A stretch of DNA of 64,000 nt, from contig NZ_LZLS01000191.1 in NCBI RefSeq assembly GCF_001673365.1, forward strand, positions 88,419 through 152,418. Direction: 5' to 3'. The position numbers and the translations under genes were made by a program. The stretch comes from Mycobacterium asiaticum (GTDB taxonomy: Bacteria; Actinomycetota; Actinomycetes; Mycobacteriales; Mycobacteriaceae). The notes under the pieces are model-generated. The model made no database searches and was not told where the DNA came from. It worked only from the letters and a program-made list of their open reading frames with translations. Shown one piece after another: positions 8,546-16,151 of the stretch (its first letter is position 1; the number at the start of each line of letters is the position of its first letter).

Positions 8546-8926
8546 ATGACCCACCCGGAAATCAAGGAACCCAACGCCGGACATCCGATCACCATCGAGC
8601 CGACGCGGGGGCGTGTCCAAGTTCGGATCAACGGTGAACTCGTTGCTGACACCACTTCGGCGCTGGGACTGCAGGAAGCCAGTTTGCCGTTGGTGCAATA
8701 CATTCCGTTGGCGGATGTAGCGCAAGAACGGCTGACCCGTACCGATACCAGCACATACTGCCCGTTCAAAGGCGACGCCAGCTACTACAGCGTCACCACC
8801 ACGGCCGGCGACACCGTCCAAGACGTGATCTGGACCTACGAGCAGCCCTATCCCGCGGTCGCCGCGATCGCTGGGCATGTGGCGTTCTACCCGAACAAGG
8901 CCGAGATCAGCGTCGGCTCGGCCTGA
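8546..8926 (+). CDS. DUF427 (NTP_transf_9) protein, Rv0140-like
   Basis: A 126-residue single-domain DUF427 protein with the family block YCPFKGDASYYSV followed by QDVIWTYEQPYPAVAAIAGHVAFYPNKAEI. ATG 8546 is preceded by AGAGGTGA. The biochemical role of DUF427 proteins is not established. Length and position match Rv0140. Two tandem hairpin repeats follow it. Confidence 0.88.
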   Translation: MTHPEIKEPNAGHPITIEPTRGRVQVRINGELVADTTSALGLQEASLPLVQYIPLADVAQERLTRTDTSTYCPFKGDASYYSVTTTAGDTVQDVIWTYEQPYPAVAAIAGHVAFYPNKAEISVGSA

Positions 8927-8935
8927 CGGGGCCTG

Positions 8936-9036
8936 ATGGTGGTGACCCGCGGCGCCCGGCTGCGCCGCGCTTGCGATCACGCGGCTTAATGGTGGTGACC
9001 CGCGGCGCCCGGCTGCGCCGCGCTTGCGATCACCAC
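8936..9036. repeat. Tandem pair of hairpin-forming intergenic repeats
   Basis: Two near-identical copies (8936-8980 and 8989-9036) read ATGGTGGTGACCCGCGGCGC, then CCGGCTGCGCCGCGCTTGCGATCAC. GTGGTGA pairs with TCACCAC at the ends of the complete second copy and CGCGGCGC with GCGCCGCG inside, so it can fold into a stem. The first copy is slightly shortened at its right end. The pair lies between convergent genes, as expected for a terminator. A variant pair lies at 44297-44420. Confidence 0.75.
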
Positions 9037-9042
9037 GGGGGC

Positions 9043-9432
9043 TTAGGCCGGGTAGACCTTCGCTATCGCCTGGGTGTCGGTGTATTCGCGCAGCGACACG
9101 ATCAGGCCGTCCAGGGTGTCGAAAATGCACACGAACGGGCTGTCGTATTCGGTGCCGTCCGCCGTGGCGCCGTAGACCTGGCCCTCGACGACCACCGTTT
9201 CGCCCTCGTTGACGCAACGGCGCAGATCGATGTTGACCTCGAAGACTTGTTTGCGCCGCTCGATGACCCGACGCATCGTCTTTTTGTCCCATTCCTCCCG
9301 GCTGACGATGCTCCAGTAGCTGAAGTCGTCGCGGAGCAGTTCGAACCCCTCGTCGAGGTCGCCGCCCTCGCACATGCTCTGCAGAAACATCCATGCCAGT
9401 TCGGCTTGCGGGTCGTCAAACGGCGTCGTCAC
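9043..9432 (-). CDS. SnoaL/NTF2-like protein (Rv0141c-like)
   Basis: A 129-residue protein starting at GTG 9432 with an NTF2-like pattern: a helical N-terminus (WMFLQSMCEGGDLDEGFELL), a DFSYWSI strand and later TVVVEGQVYGATADGTEYDSPF. Members often resemble limonene-epoxide hydrolase or ketosteroid isomerase, but no catalytic set can be assigned by eye. It is divergent from the HhH-GPD gene, with three tandem 11-bp repeats just upstream of its start. Order matches Rv0141c. Confidence 0.75.
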   Translation of the reverse strand: MTTPFDDPQAELAWMFLQSMCEGGDLDEGFELLRDDFSYWSIVSREEWDKKTMRRVIERRKQVFEVNIDLRRCVNEGETVVVEGQVYGATADGTEYDSPFVCIFDTLDGLIVSLREYTDTQAIAKVYPA

Positions 9433-9439
9433 GGCGTCA

Positions 9440-9471
9440 TCACTGGGTCCTCACTGGGTCCTCACTAGGCC
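9440..9471. repeat. Three tandem 11-bp repeats in a divergent promoter region
   Basis: TCACTGGGTCC occurs at 9440-9450 and 9451-9461, followed by the decayed copy TCACTAGGCC from 9462. They begin 8 bases upstream of the Rv0141c-like start and lie in the 79-base gap shared with the divergent HhH-GPD gene. They could be regulator half-sites on one face of the helix (11-bp period) or slippage copies. Confidence 0.5.
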
Positions 9472-9511
9472 ATCCTGTCTCGCAACACAGATCGGGGGCA
9501 AATGGCCGTCG

Positions 9512-10450
9512 GTGCCAGAGCGCAGACTGGTCCAGGTGAAGACCGCCGCGCGAACCGTCACGTTCCCCGGAGCCGGCGGCTTCGGCCACACGTTGGCGCC
9601 ATGGCGGCGCGGTTTCGGGGACCCGTGTTTCCGAATATCCGGCGATGGCGCGATCTGGCGCGCGTGCCTGCTGCCCAGCGGGCCCGTCACGGCGCGGATC
9701 ACCCGCGCCGGACGGGACGCGGCGCAGTGCGAGGCGTGGGGCACGGGTGCCGAGGAGTTCGTCGAAGTGTTTCCGGCCATGCTGGGCTGCGACGACGACG
9801 CCTCGTCTTTTCGGCCGCAGCACCCGGTGGTAGCAGACGCCCATCGGAAGGTCCCCCATCTGCGCTTGGGCCGCACCGGCCAGGTGCTGGAGGCGCTGAT
9901 TCCGGCGGTCATCGAGCAGCGGGTGCCGGGGGCCGATGCCTTTCGTTCCTGGCGCGTGTTGGTGACCAAATACGGGACGCCAGCACCCGGGCCGGCCCCC
10001 GACGGCATGCGGGTGCCGCCGTCCGCCGACGCCTGGCGACACATCCCGTCCTGGGAGTTCCACCGTGCCAACGTGGACCCCGGTCGGGCTCAGACTGTGG
10101 TGGTGTGCGCCAGGCGGGCCTCGTCGCTGGAGCGACTGGTCGCGGTGCCGCCGGACCGGGCTCGGGAAGCGCTCATGTCGCTGCCGGGCGTGGGCGTGTG
10201 GACGGCTGCCGAGACGGCGCAGCGGGCGTTCGGCGACGCCGATGCGCTGTCGGTCGGCGATTACCACGTCCCCAAGATGATCGGCTGGACCTTGATCGGA
10301 AGACCCGTCGACGACGCCGGCATGCTCGAGTTGCTGCAGCCGATGGCTCCGCACCGGCACCGGGTGGTCCGCGTACTGGAAGCCAGCGGATTGGCCTACG
10401 AACCGCGTCGCGGTCCCCGCCTTGCGGTGCAGCAGATACACGAGCTGTAA
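9512..10450 (+). CDS. HhH-GPD superfamily DNA-glycosylase-like protein (Rv0142-like)
   Basis: About 312 residues from GTG 9512. The C-terminal part carries a helix-hairpin-helix with LPGVGVWTAAE and the downstream DADALSVGDYH, where the conserved Asp of HhH-GPD base-excision glycosylases is expected. The N-terminal 100 residues resemble the AlkA-type lead domain (RRGFGDPCFRISGDGAIWRA). The likely role is recognition or excision of an alkylated base; the exact lesion is unknown. Order and size match Rv0142. Confidence 0.82.
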   Translation: MPERRLVQVKTAARTVTFPGAGGFGHTLAPWRRGFGDPCFRISGDGAIWRACLLPSGPVTARITRAGRDAAQCEAWGTGAEEFVEVFPAMLGCDDDASSFRPQHPVVADAHRKVPHLRLGRTGQVLEALIPAVIEQRVPGADAFRSWRVLVTKYGTPAPGPAPDGMRVPPSADAWRHIPSWEFHRANVDPGRAQTVVVCARRASSLERLVAVPPDRAREALMSLPGVGVWTAAETAQRAFGDADALSVGDYHVPKMIGWTLIGRPVDDAGMLELLQPMAPHRHRVVRVLEASGLAYEPRRGPRLAVQQIHEL

Positions 10451-10517
10451 GGGTTAGCCCCTGGCTCATCGGGTACACGCCTGGAGGACACAAAGCGAAA
10501 ACTTCAGGGGGAAACTG

Positions 10518-11066
10518 ATGACGCAGTTCACCATTCCGGGACTCACCGACAAGCAGGGCGCGCGGCTCGCCGAATTGCTACAGCGCCAGTTGAGCACATA
10601 CAACGACCTGCATCTGACACTCAAGCACATCCACTGGAATGTGGTGGGCCCCAACTTCATTGGTGTTCACGAAATGATCGACCCGCAGGTGGACGCGGTA
10701 CGTACCTTCGCCGATGATGTGGCCGAACGGATTGCGGCCCTTGGCGCTTCGCCAAAAGGCACGCCGAGCGCGATCATCGAGGACCGTGACTGGGACGACT
10801 ACTCGGTGGGCCGCGACACCGTCCAGGCGCACCTGGCCGCGTTGGATCTGGTCTACACCGGCGTGATCGAAGACATCCGCAAAGCCATCGACGAGACCGA
10901 CGAACTCGACCAGGTCACCCAGGACCTGCTGATCGGTCAGGCGGGCAGCTTGGAGAAGTTCCAGTGGTTCGTCCGTGCCCACCTGGAGAGTTCGGGCGGC
11001 AAGCTCGCCCATGCGGGCGCGACGAGCGAAAAGGACGCCGCGGAAACCGTCCGCGGAAAATCCTGA
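10518..11066 (+). CDS. dps: Dps, ferritin-like DNA-protection protein
   Basis: A 182-residue Dps. The ferroxidase residues follow family spacing: His39 (KHIHW), His51 (GVHEMID), Asp66 and Glu70 (DDVAERI). Conserved YNDLHLTLKHIHWNVVGPNF and DDYSVGRDTVQAHLAALDLVY closely resemble M. smegmatis Dps1 as I remember it. The protein forms a 12-mer shell that oxidises and stores iron and shields DNA from hydroxyl radicals. The last 20 residues are a charged tail (EKDAAETVRGKS), of a kind that binds DNA in other Dps proteins. M. tuberculosis lacks this gene at this place. Confidence 0.93.
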   Translation: MTQFTIPGLTDKQGARLAELLQRQLSTYNDLHLTLKHIHWNVVGPNFIGVHEMIDPQVDAVRTFADDVAERIAALGASPKGTPSAIIEDRDWDDYSVGRDTVQAHLAALDLVYTGVIEDIRKAIDETDELDQVTQDLLIGQAGSLEKFQWFVRAHLESSGGKLAHAGATSEKDAAETVRGKS

Positions 11067-11084
11067 TTCGCCCAGCGCGGGTGC

Positions 11085-12518
11085 TCAAGCGGGCCCGTCG
11101 GTCTGAGCCGTCCGGCGTGCCCGTTCGGCTTCCGCGGCTTCTCGGTTGAGCCGTTGTGCCTCGTAGATCGTCACGTTCGTTCGGGACATGAGTAACGAAG
11201 CGACGCCGACCGCCAGGATCGCGCCGGGTACCACGGAGAACGAACCCGTCATCTCCGCAACCATGATCATGATCGCCAGCGGAGCGCGGGCGACGCTGCC
11301 GAAACACGTCATCATTCCGACGACCACGAAGATGCCGGGCTGCTCGGGGATACCCGGCAGCCCGGCCAGTTCGCCGAGGCGCCAGATAGCAGCTCCGACA
11401 AAGGCGCCGATGACAATTCCGGGACCGAACAGACCGCCGGATCCGCCAGAGCCGATGGACAGGCAGGTGGCCGCGATCTTCGCGATCGGCAGTATGACGA
11501 TGATCCACAGCGGGATACTCAGCAGCGTTTCGCGATTAGCGGCCAGTTGTGCCCAGCCGTAGCCGCTACCCAGAACTTGCGGAATCAGCAGGCCCAACAA
11601 CCCAACCAGCAGCCCGCCCAACGCGGGCTTGAGGATCGGCCCGCCGGACAGCCGCTTGAACAGCGCCACAGTCACATGGAAGGCCCGCGCGTACACGTAA
11701 CCGACGGCCACCGCGACCACACCGATCACCGCGAACCACAACAGCGGTGCGGCCCGCTCGAAGCGGTACTCGGCATCGATGTAGCCGAACAGCGGCTCGA
11801 ACCCTAAAAACGAGCCGAGGACCGCGTACGCCGTCCCAGAGGTGATGAAGCCGGGCAGCAGGCTGCGGTAGTCGAAGTCGTCGCGGTAGGCGATCGATGC
11901 GGCCAGCACCGCCCCGCCCAGTGGTGCGGCGAAGATCGCGCCGATGCCTGCGCCGATGCCGAGCGCGACGGCGACCCTCCCGTCCTCGTCGCTGAGCCCA
12001 AGTCGGCGGGTGAGCAGCGAGGAGAATCCTGCCGAGATCTGAGCCGTCGGGCCCTCACGTCCGGCCGACCCACCTGAGCCGATGGTCAGCGCACTGGCCA
12101 CCATCTTGACCAACACGGCGCGGGCGCGAATCGCGCGCGGATCGGTGTGTACCGCTTCGATCGCCTCGTCGGTGCCGTGCCCGGTGGCCTCCGGCGCGAA
12201 TTTGGCGACGATGACCGCCGAGAGCAACGCTCCGCCCGTCGTCACCAACGGAATCGCCCATGGGCGAACGAAGCCGGCGGACCCGCGGCTGCCACCTTCG
12301 CCGAACGGGGTGGGGACGTGGTATCCGGCCAGGTAGCCGAGCAAAAAGTCACCGGTGTACTTCAACGCCAGATAGAAGATGACTGCGCCCAGCCCGGATA
12401 TGGCGCCGATCGTGACACCCAGGATTAGCCACTTAGGCAGGTAGCCCGCATTCCTGATCGAGGCGCCGAATCGTCCGCCGGACGCCTCGAGGGGTGCCTC
12501 CTCGGGCTCCTCGGGCAT
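11085..12518 (-). CDS. CLC-type chloride channel/antiporter (Rv0143c-like)
   Basis: A 477-residue polytopic membrane protein of the voltage-gated chloride channel family. The selectivity motifs are GHGTDEAI (about 113-120), GSGGSAGREGPT with the gating Glu155, and GSGGSGGLFGPGIVIGA (GxFxP type) in the second half. There is no CBS domain at the C-terminus, only a charged tail of about 30 residues. It moves chloride, perhaps coupled to protons, in the inner membrane. It converges on dps and is divergent from pirin. Size and order match Rv0143c. Confidence 0.92.
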   Translation of the reverse strand: MPEEPEEAPLEASGGRFGASIRNAGYLPKWLILGVTIGAISGLGAVIFYLALKYTGDFLLGYLAGYHVPTPFGEGGSRGSAGFVRPWAIPLVTTGGALLSAVIVAKFAPEATGHGTDEAIEAVHTDPRAIRARAVLVKMVASALTIGSGGSAGREGPTAQISAGFSSLLTRRLGLSDEDGRVAVALGIGAGIGAIFAAPLGGAVLAASIAYRDDFDYRSLLPGFITSGTAYAVLGSFLGFEPLFGYIDAEYRFERAAPLLWFAVIGVVAVAVGYVYARAFHVTVALFKRLSGGPILKPALGGLLVGLLGLLIPQVLGSGYGWAQLAANRETLLSIPLWIIVILPIAKIAATCLSIGSGGSGGLFGPGIVIGAFVGAAIWRLGELAGLPGIPEQPGIFVVVGMMTCFGSVARAPLAIMIMVAEMTGSFSVVPGAILAVGVASLLMSRTNVTIYEAQRLNREAAEAERARRTAQTDGPA

Positions 12519-12566
12519 GGTCCGAAGTTAGCAGTCACGGGAGTGCCGGCGCCTGCGCGGAATAAT

Positions 12567-12600
12567 CGGACCGTGGTCCGGTTATACGGGTAACTCGTAT
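12567..12600. promoter_or_regulatory. Two palindromes in the pirin/CLC divergent promoter region
   Basis: CGGACC-GT-GGTCCG (12567-12580, perfect 6-bp arms) and ATACG-N7-CGTAT (12584-12600, perfect 5-bp arms) lie side by side upstream of the pirin start at 12614. They are candidate sites for a dimeric regulator, possibly the TetR encoded just after pirin. Confidence 0.45.
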
Positions 12601-12613
12601 TCAGGAGGTCAAA

Positions 12614-13585
12614 ATGCCCGCCATTACCGCAGACACTCTTACGCTGCCGCGAGTCGGTCCGCCCGGCCCGGCAGACACCGAACGACCCGTCCGAACCATC
12701 ACCTCCGGTCCCCGCGGCTACGAAGGCCTGGGGTTCCCGGTGGTTCGCGCATTCGCCGGGGTAAGCACCGCCGCGCTGGATCCGTTCATCCACATGGACC
12801 AGCTGGGGGAGGTGGAATACGAACCGGGCGAACCCCGTGGCACCGATTGGCATCCCCACCGCGGCTTCGAAACCGTGACGTACATGATCGACGGAAAGTT
12901 CGCCCACCAGGACTCCTACGGCGGGGGCGGGCTGATCAGCGATGGCGCCACGCAATGGATGACCGCGGGATCGGGCATTCTACATATCGAGACCCCGCCC
13001 GTCGAGATGGTAAATTCCGGCGGAATTTTCCACGGCATCCAGTTGTGGGTGAACCTGCCGAAGCGGGACAAGTTCGCCCAACCGCGTTACCAAGCCATCG
13101 AAGGTGCCGACGTCATGTTGTTGTCATCCGAGGACGGGGGCGCGCTGGTCCGCGTAATCGCCGGCGAGATTGATGGCCGGCGCGGACCGGGCGTCACCCA
13201 CACCCCCATCACCATGGCGCACGCGACCGTCGAAAGCGGTGCGCGGCTTAACATTCCGTGGAACCGCGACTTCAACGCCCTGGTCTACGTGTTGTCCGGA
13301 GAAGGAACCGTCGGGCCCGTCGGCCACCCCGTCAAACAGGGTCAACTGGTCGTACTGGGCCCGGGTGACCGGATCACCGTCGCTGCCCGGCCCGGCCACA
13401 CCCGGCCGCTGGACGTCTTGCTGCTGGGCGGTCGTCCGATTAGGGAGCCGGTATTCCACTACGGACCATTCGTGATGAACACCCGCGCCGAGGTAATCGA
13501 GGCCCTGGAGGACTACCAAGCTGGCAAGTTTCGTAGCATCCCGCAGAACGGTTTAACGCCGCACCGTGGCGGTGGCACACTCTAG
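12614..13585 (+). CDS. Pirin family protein (cupin-fold)
   Basis: A 323-residue pirin. The metal site is recognisable: His80 and His82 in HPHRGFETVTY, His124 and Glu126 in GILHIETP. The C-terminal cupin is also complete. Bacterial pirins act as quercetin-2,3-dioxygenase-like enzymes or redox sensors; the role here is unknown. ATG 12614 has AGGAGG a few bases upstream. It is followed after 2 bases by a TetR gene on the same strand, so the two form a unit. Confidence 0.9.
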   Translation: MPAITADTLTLPRVGPPGPADTERPVRTITSGPRGYEGLGFPVVRAFAGVSTAALDPFIHMDQLGEVEYEPGEPRGTDWHPHRGFETVTYMIDGKFAHQDSYGGGGLISDGATQWMTAGSGILHIETPPVEMVNSGGIFHGIQLWVNLPKRDKFAQPRYQAIEGADVMLLSSEDGGALVRVIAGEIDGRRGPGVTHTPITMAHATVESGARLNIPWNRDFNALVYVLSGEGTVGPVGHPVKQGQLVVLGPGDRITVAARPGHTRPLDVLLLGGRPIREPVFHYGPFVMNTRAEVIEALEDYQAGKFRSIPQNGLTPHRGGGTL

Positions 13586-13587
13586 TA

Positions 13588-14223
13588 ATGCCGCAAGTGG
13601 CAAGTCGCGGGCCGGGGCGCCCACCCGCAGCAAAAGCTGATGAGACGCGCAAGCGGATCGTGCGCGCTGCGAGGCAGGTTTTCAGCGAGCGCGGCTATGA
13701 CGGGGCGACGTTCCAAGCGATCGCCCTGCGTGCCGATTTGACCCGTCCCGCGATCAACCACTACTTCTCCAGCAAACGGGTGCTGTATGCAGAGGTGGCC
13801 GACCTCACCCACGAACTCGTCGTCAGCACTGGAATCGAGCGGGCGAGTGGCGTGCCTACCCTGGCCGGCAAGCTGGCTGCCTATATCGGCGTGGCACTCG
13901 AGGCAGACGCGCAAAACCCGTCCACCGCGGCGTTCTTGACCACCGCAGTGCTGGAATCCCAGCGTCATCCCGAACTGCGTCACACCGAGAACGACCCGGT
14001 GCGGACCACCCGCGACTTCTTACTCGGGGCCGTCAGCGAAGCCATCGAAAGTAGGGAGCTCGACTCCGGCACCGACGCCGCGGCGCTGGCCGAGGCGCTT
14101 CTGTTGATGTTGTGCGGTGTCGGGTTCTATGCCGGGTTTGTCGGCAGCTACCAGGAAGTCGAGAACATCCTCGGCACGCTGCGCAAGCTGATCGCGGGGA
14201 CCCTGTGGAGGTCCCCGGTCTGA
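13588..14223 (+). CDS. TetR family regulator (Rv0144-like)
   Basis: A 211-residue regulator. The N-terminus is GRPPAAKADETRKRIVRAAR, and the helix-turn-helix is at about residues 45-70 (LRADLTRPAINHYFSSKR). The C-terminal half is hydrophobic and helical. It sits directly after pirin and 63 bases before the methyltransferase operon, so it could control either; palindromes exist in front of both. Order matches Rv0144, which I remember as longer, so the N-terminus may differ. Confidence 0.87.
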   Translation: MPQVASRGPGRPPAAKADETRKRIVRAARQVFSERGYDGATFQAIALRADLTRPAINHYFSSKRVLYAEVADLTHELVVSTGIERASGVPTLAGKLAAYIGVALEADAQNPSTAAFLTTAVLESQRHPELRHTENDPVRTTRDFLLGAVSEAIESRELDSGTDAAALAEALLLMLCGVGFYAGFVGSYQEVENILGTLRKLIAGTLWRSPV

Positions 14224-14257
14224 GGGCGGTGACCTGGCGCACAGAGCGTATAGCTTG

Positions 14258-14271
14258 CCTAACTTATTAGG
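14258..14271. promoter_or_regulatory. Palindrome CCTAA-CTTA-TTAGG before the methyltransferase operon
   Basis: Perfect 5-bp arms (14258-14262 and 14267-14271) lie 15 bases ahead of the first methyltransferase start (14287). The half-site resembles those of IdeR boxes, but the spacing is not that of the 19-bp IdeR consensus. The upstream TetR is an equally good candidate binder. Confidence 0.4.
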
Positions 14272-14286
14272 TAGCATGGTCGGGTC

Positions 14287-15213
14287 ATGACTGATCTGGA
14301 CTCGCCCTCGTTGCGCACGGCTGGCGACAGTTGGCTGATCACCGAAAGTGTCGGCGCCACCGCATTGGCGGTCGCCGCCTCGCGCGCGGTGGAAACCGCC
14401 GGAGCGGACCCGCTAATTCGCGACGAGTTCGCCGCGGTTTTGGTGTCCTCGGCGGGTGCGGCCTGGGCCCGGCTGGCCGACCCCGAGATCGCCTGGCTCG
14501 ACGGTGACGAGCATGGCCGACGGCTGCACCGGATCGGCTGCGACTACCAGGCCGTGCGAACCCACTTCTTCGACGAGTACTTCGCCGCTGCCACTGGCCC
14601 GGGGGTCGGCATCCGGCAGGTGGTGATCCTTGCCGCCGGCCTCGATTCGCGGGCCTACCGCCTGCAATGGCCGGCGGGCACCGACATCTACGAGATCGAC
14701 CAACCCAAAGTGCTGGAGTACAAGGCGGAGGTCCTCGGCTCGCGCGGCGCACTTCCGGCCGCACACCGGCAGCCGGTAGCCGTGGACTTGCGCGACGACT
14801 GGCCGGCCGCCCTGGTCGACGCCGGATTCGACCCCACCCAACCGACCGCGTGGCTGGCCGAGGGCCTGTTGGCTTATTTGCCCAGCGATGCCCAAGACCG
14901 GTTGTTCGAAATTTGCACCGCACTGAGCGGGCCAGGCAGCCAGATCGCCGTCGAAGCGTTCAACATGCGGGTGACCGGCAACAAGCAGCGCTGGAACCGG
15001 ATGCGGGATCGGTTGGGCCTGGACGTCAACGTCGAAGCCCTGACCTACCACGAGCCGGACCGCTGCGACCCCGCCCAATGGCTGGTCGACCACGGCTGGC
15101 AGGTGCACACCGTGGACAACCACCAAGAGATGGGCCGGCTGGGTCGCCCAGTACCTCATGACATGGTCGACGAGGCCATCACCACCAGGTTGATACGAGG
15201 AGTACGCCCATGA
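14287..15213 (+). CDS. SAM-dependent methyltransferase, LCMT family (Rv0145-like), copy 1 of 3
   Basis: A 308-residue class I methyltransferase of the mycobacterial TIGR00027/PF04072 group. The N-terminus has ESVGATALAVAASRAVETAGADPLIRDEFA, the SAM site is VVILAAGLDSRAYRL, followed by IYEIDQPKVLEYK and WLAEGLLAYLP. The acceptor is unknown; relatives methylate carboxyl or hydroxyl groups of small molecules. Its stop overlaps the next start (ATGA at 15210), so it is the first gene of a coupled three-gene operon. Confidence 0.9.
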   Translation: MTDLDSPSLRTAGDSWLITESVGATALAVAASRAVETAGADPLIRDEFAAVLVSSAGAAWARLADPEIAWLDGDEHGRRLHRIGCDYQAVRTHFFDEYFAAATGPGVGIRQVVILAAGLDSRAYRLQWPAGTDIYEIDQPKVLEYKAEVLGSRGALPAAHRQPVAVDLRDDWPAALVDAGFDPTQPTAWLAEGLLAYLPSDAQDRLFEICTALSGPGSQIAVEAFNMRVTGNKQRWNRMRDRLGLDVNVEALTYHEPDRCDPAQWLVDHGWQVHTVDNHQEMGRLGRPVPHDMVDEAITTRLIRGVRP

Positions 15214-16151
15214 GCACACTGCGCAGCCACGACGACACCTGGGACATCCGCACCAGCGTCGGCACCACGGCCGTAATGGTGGCCGCCGCCCGAGCAGTCG
15301 AAACCGACCAACCCGATGCGCTGATCCGCGACCCCTACGCCAAGCTACTGGTCACCAACGCCAACGCCGGCGTGCTGTGGGAAGCCATGCTCGACCCGTC
15401 CGTCGCCGCAAAAGTGGAAACCCTCGACGAAGAGGCCGCCGCCATGATCCGGCACATGCGCGGGTATCAGGCCGTGCGCACCAACTTTTTCGACACGTTC
15501 TTCGCCGATGCAGCCGCCGCCGGGATCCGGCAGATGGTGATCCTGGCGTCAGGCCTGGACTCACGCGCGTACCGACTGGACTGGCCGGCCGGCACCGTCG
15601 TATACGAGATCGACCAGCCGCAGGTGCTCGAGTACAAGTCCACCACCCTGGCCGACAACGATGTGACACCCTCGGCCGACCGCCGCGCGGTCGCCATCGA
15701 CTTGCGCCAAGACTGGCCGGCCGCGTTGCGCGAGGCGGGATTCGACCCGTCGGCACCGACGGCGTGGCTGGCCGAGGGGCTGTTGATGTACTTGCCCGCC
15801 GAAGCCCAGGACCGCTTGTTCACCCAGATCGGTGAGCTGAGTCCGCCGGGCAGCCGGATCGCCGCCGAAACGGCCGCATCGCACGCCGATGAGCGGCGCG
15901 AGCAGATGCGGGAGCGGTTCAAGAAGATCGCCGAGCAGGTCGGTCTGGAGGAGAGCATCGACGTGGGCGAGCTGATGTACCGCGACGAAAACCGCGCCGC
16001 CGTCGCCGATTGGCTGAACGAGCACGGGTGGCGGGCCACCGCGCAGAGCTCCGCGGATGAGATGCGGCGCCTGGACCGCTGGGTTGTCGACGTGCCGATG
16101 GCTGACGACAAGGACGCCTTCTCCGAGTTTGTGACAGCGGAGCGGCAGTAA
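15210..16151 (+). CDS. SAM-dependent methyltransferase, LCMT family (Rv0146-like), copy 2 of 3
   Basis: A 313-residue paralogue of the preceding gene with the same landmarks: TSVGTTAVMVAAARAVETDQPDALIRDPYA, MVILASGLDSRAYRL, VYEIDQPQVLEYK and WLAEGLLMYLP. The highest divergence is in the C-terminal third, where acceptor specificity is expected. It is joined to its neighbours by an ATGA overlap upstream and a TAATG overlap downstream. Confidence 0.9.
   Translation: MSTLRSHDDTWDIRTSVGTTAVMVAAARAVETDQPDALIRDPYAKLLVTNANAGVLWEAMLDPSVAAKVETLDEEAAAMIRHMRGYQAVRTNFFDTFFADAAAAGIRQMVILASGLDSRAYRLDWPAGTVVYEIDQPQVLEYKSTTLADNDVTPSADRRAVAIDLRQDWPAALREAGFDPSAPTAWLAEGLLMYLPAEAQDRLFTQIGELSPPGSRIAAETAASHADERREQMRERFKKIAEQVGLEESIDVGELMYRDENRAAVADWLNEHGWRATAQSSADEMRRLDRWVVDVPMADDKDAFSEFVTAERQ

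Noticed and set aside
14258..14271. IdeR box before the methyltransferase operon
   Set aside because: Half-sites look similar but the total length and centre do not match the 19-bp IdeR consensus, so I list it only as a palindrome.
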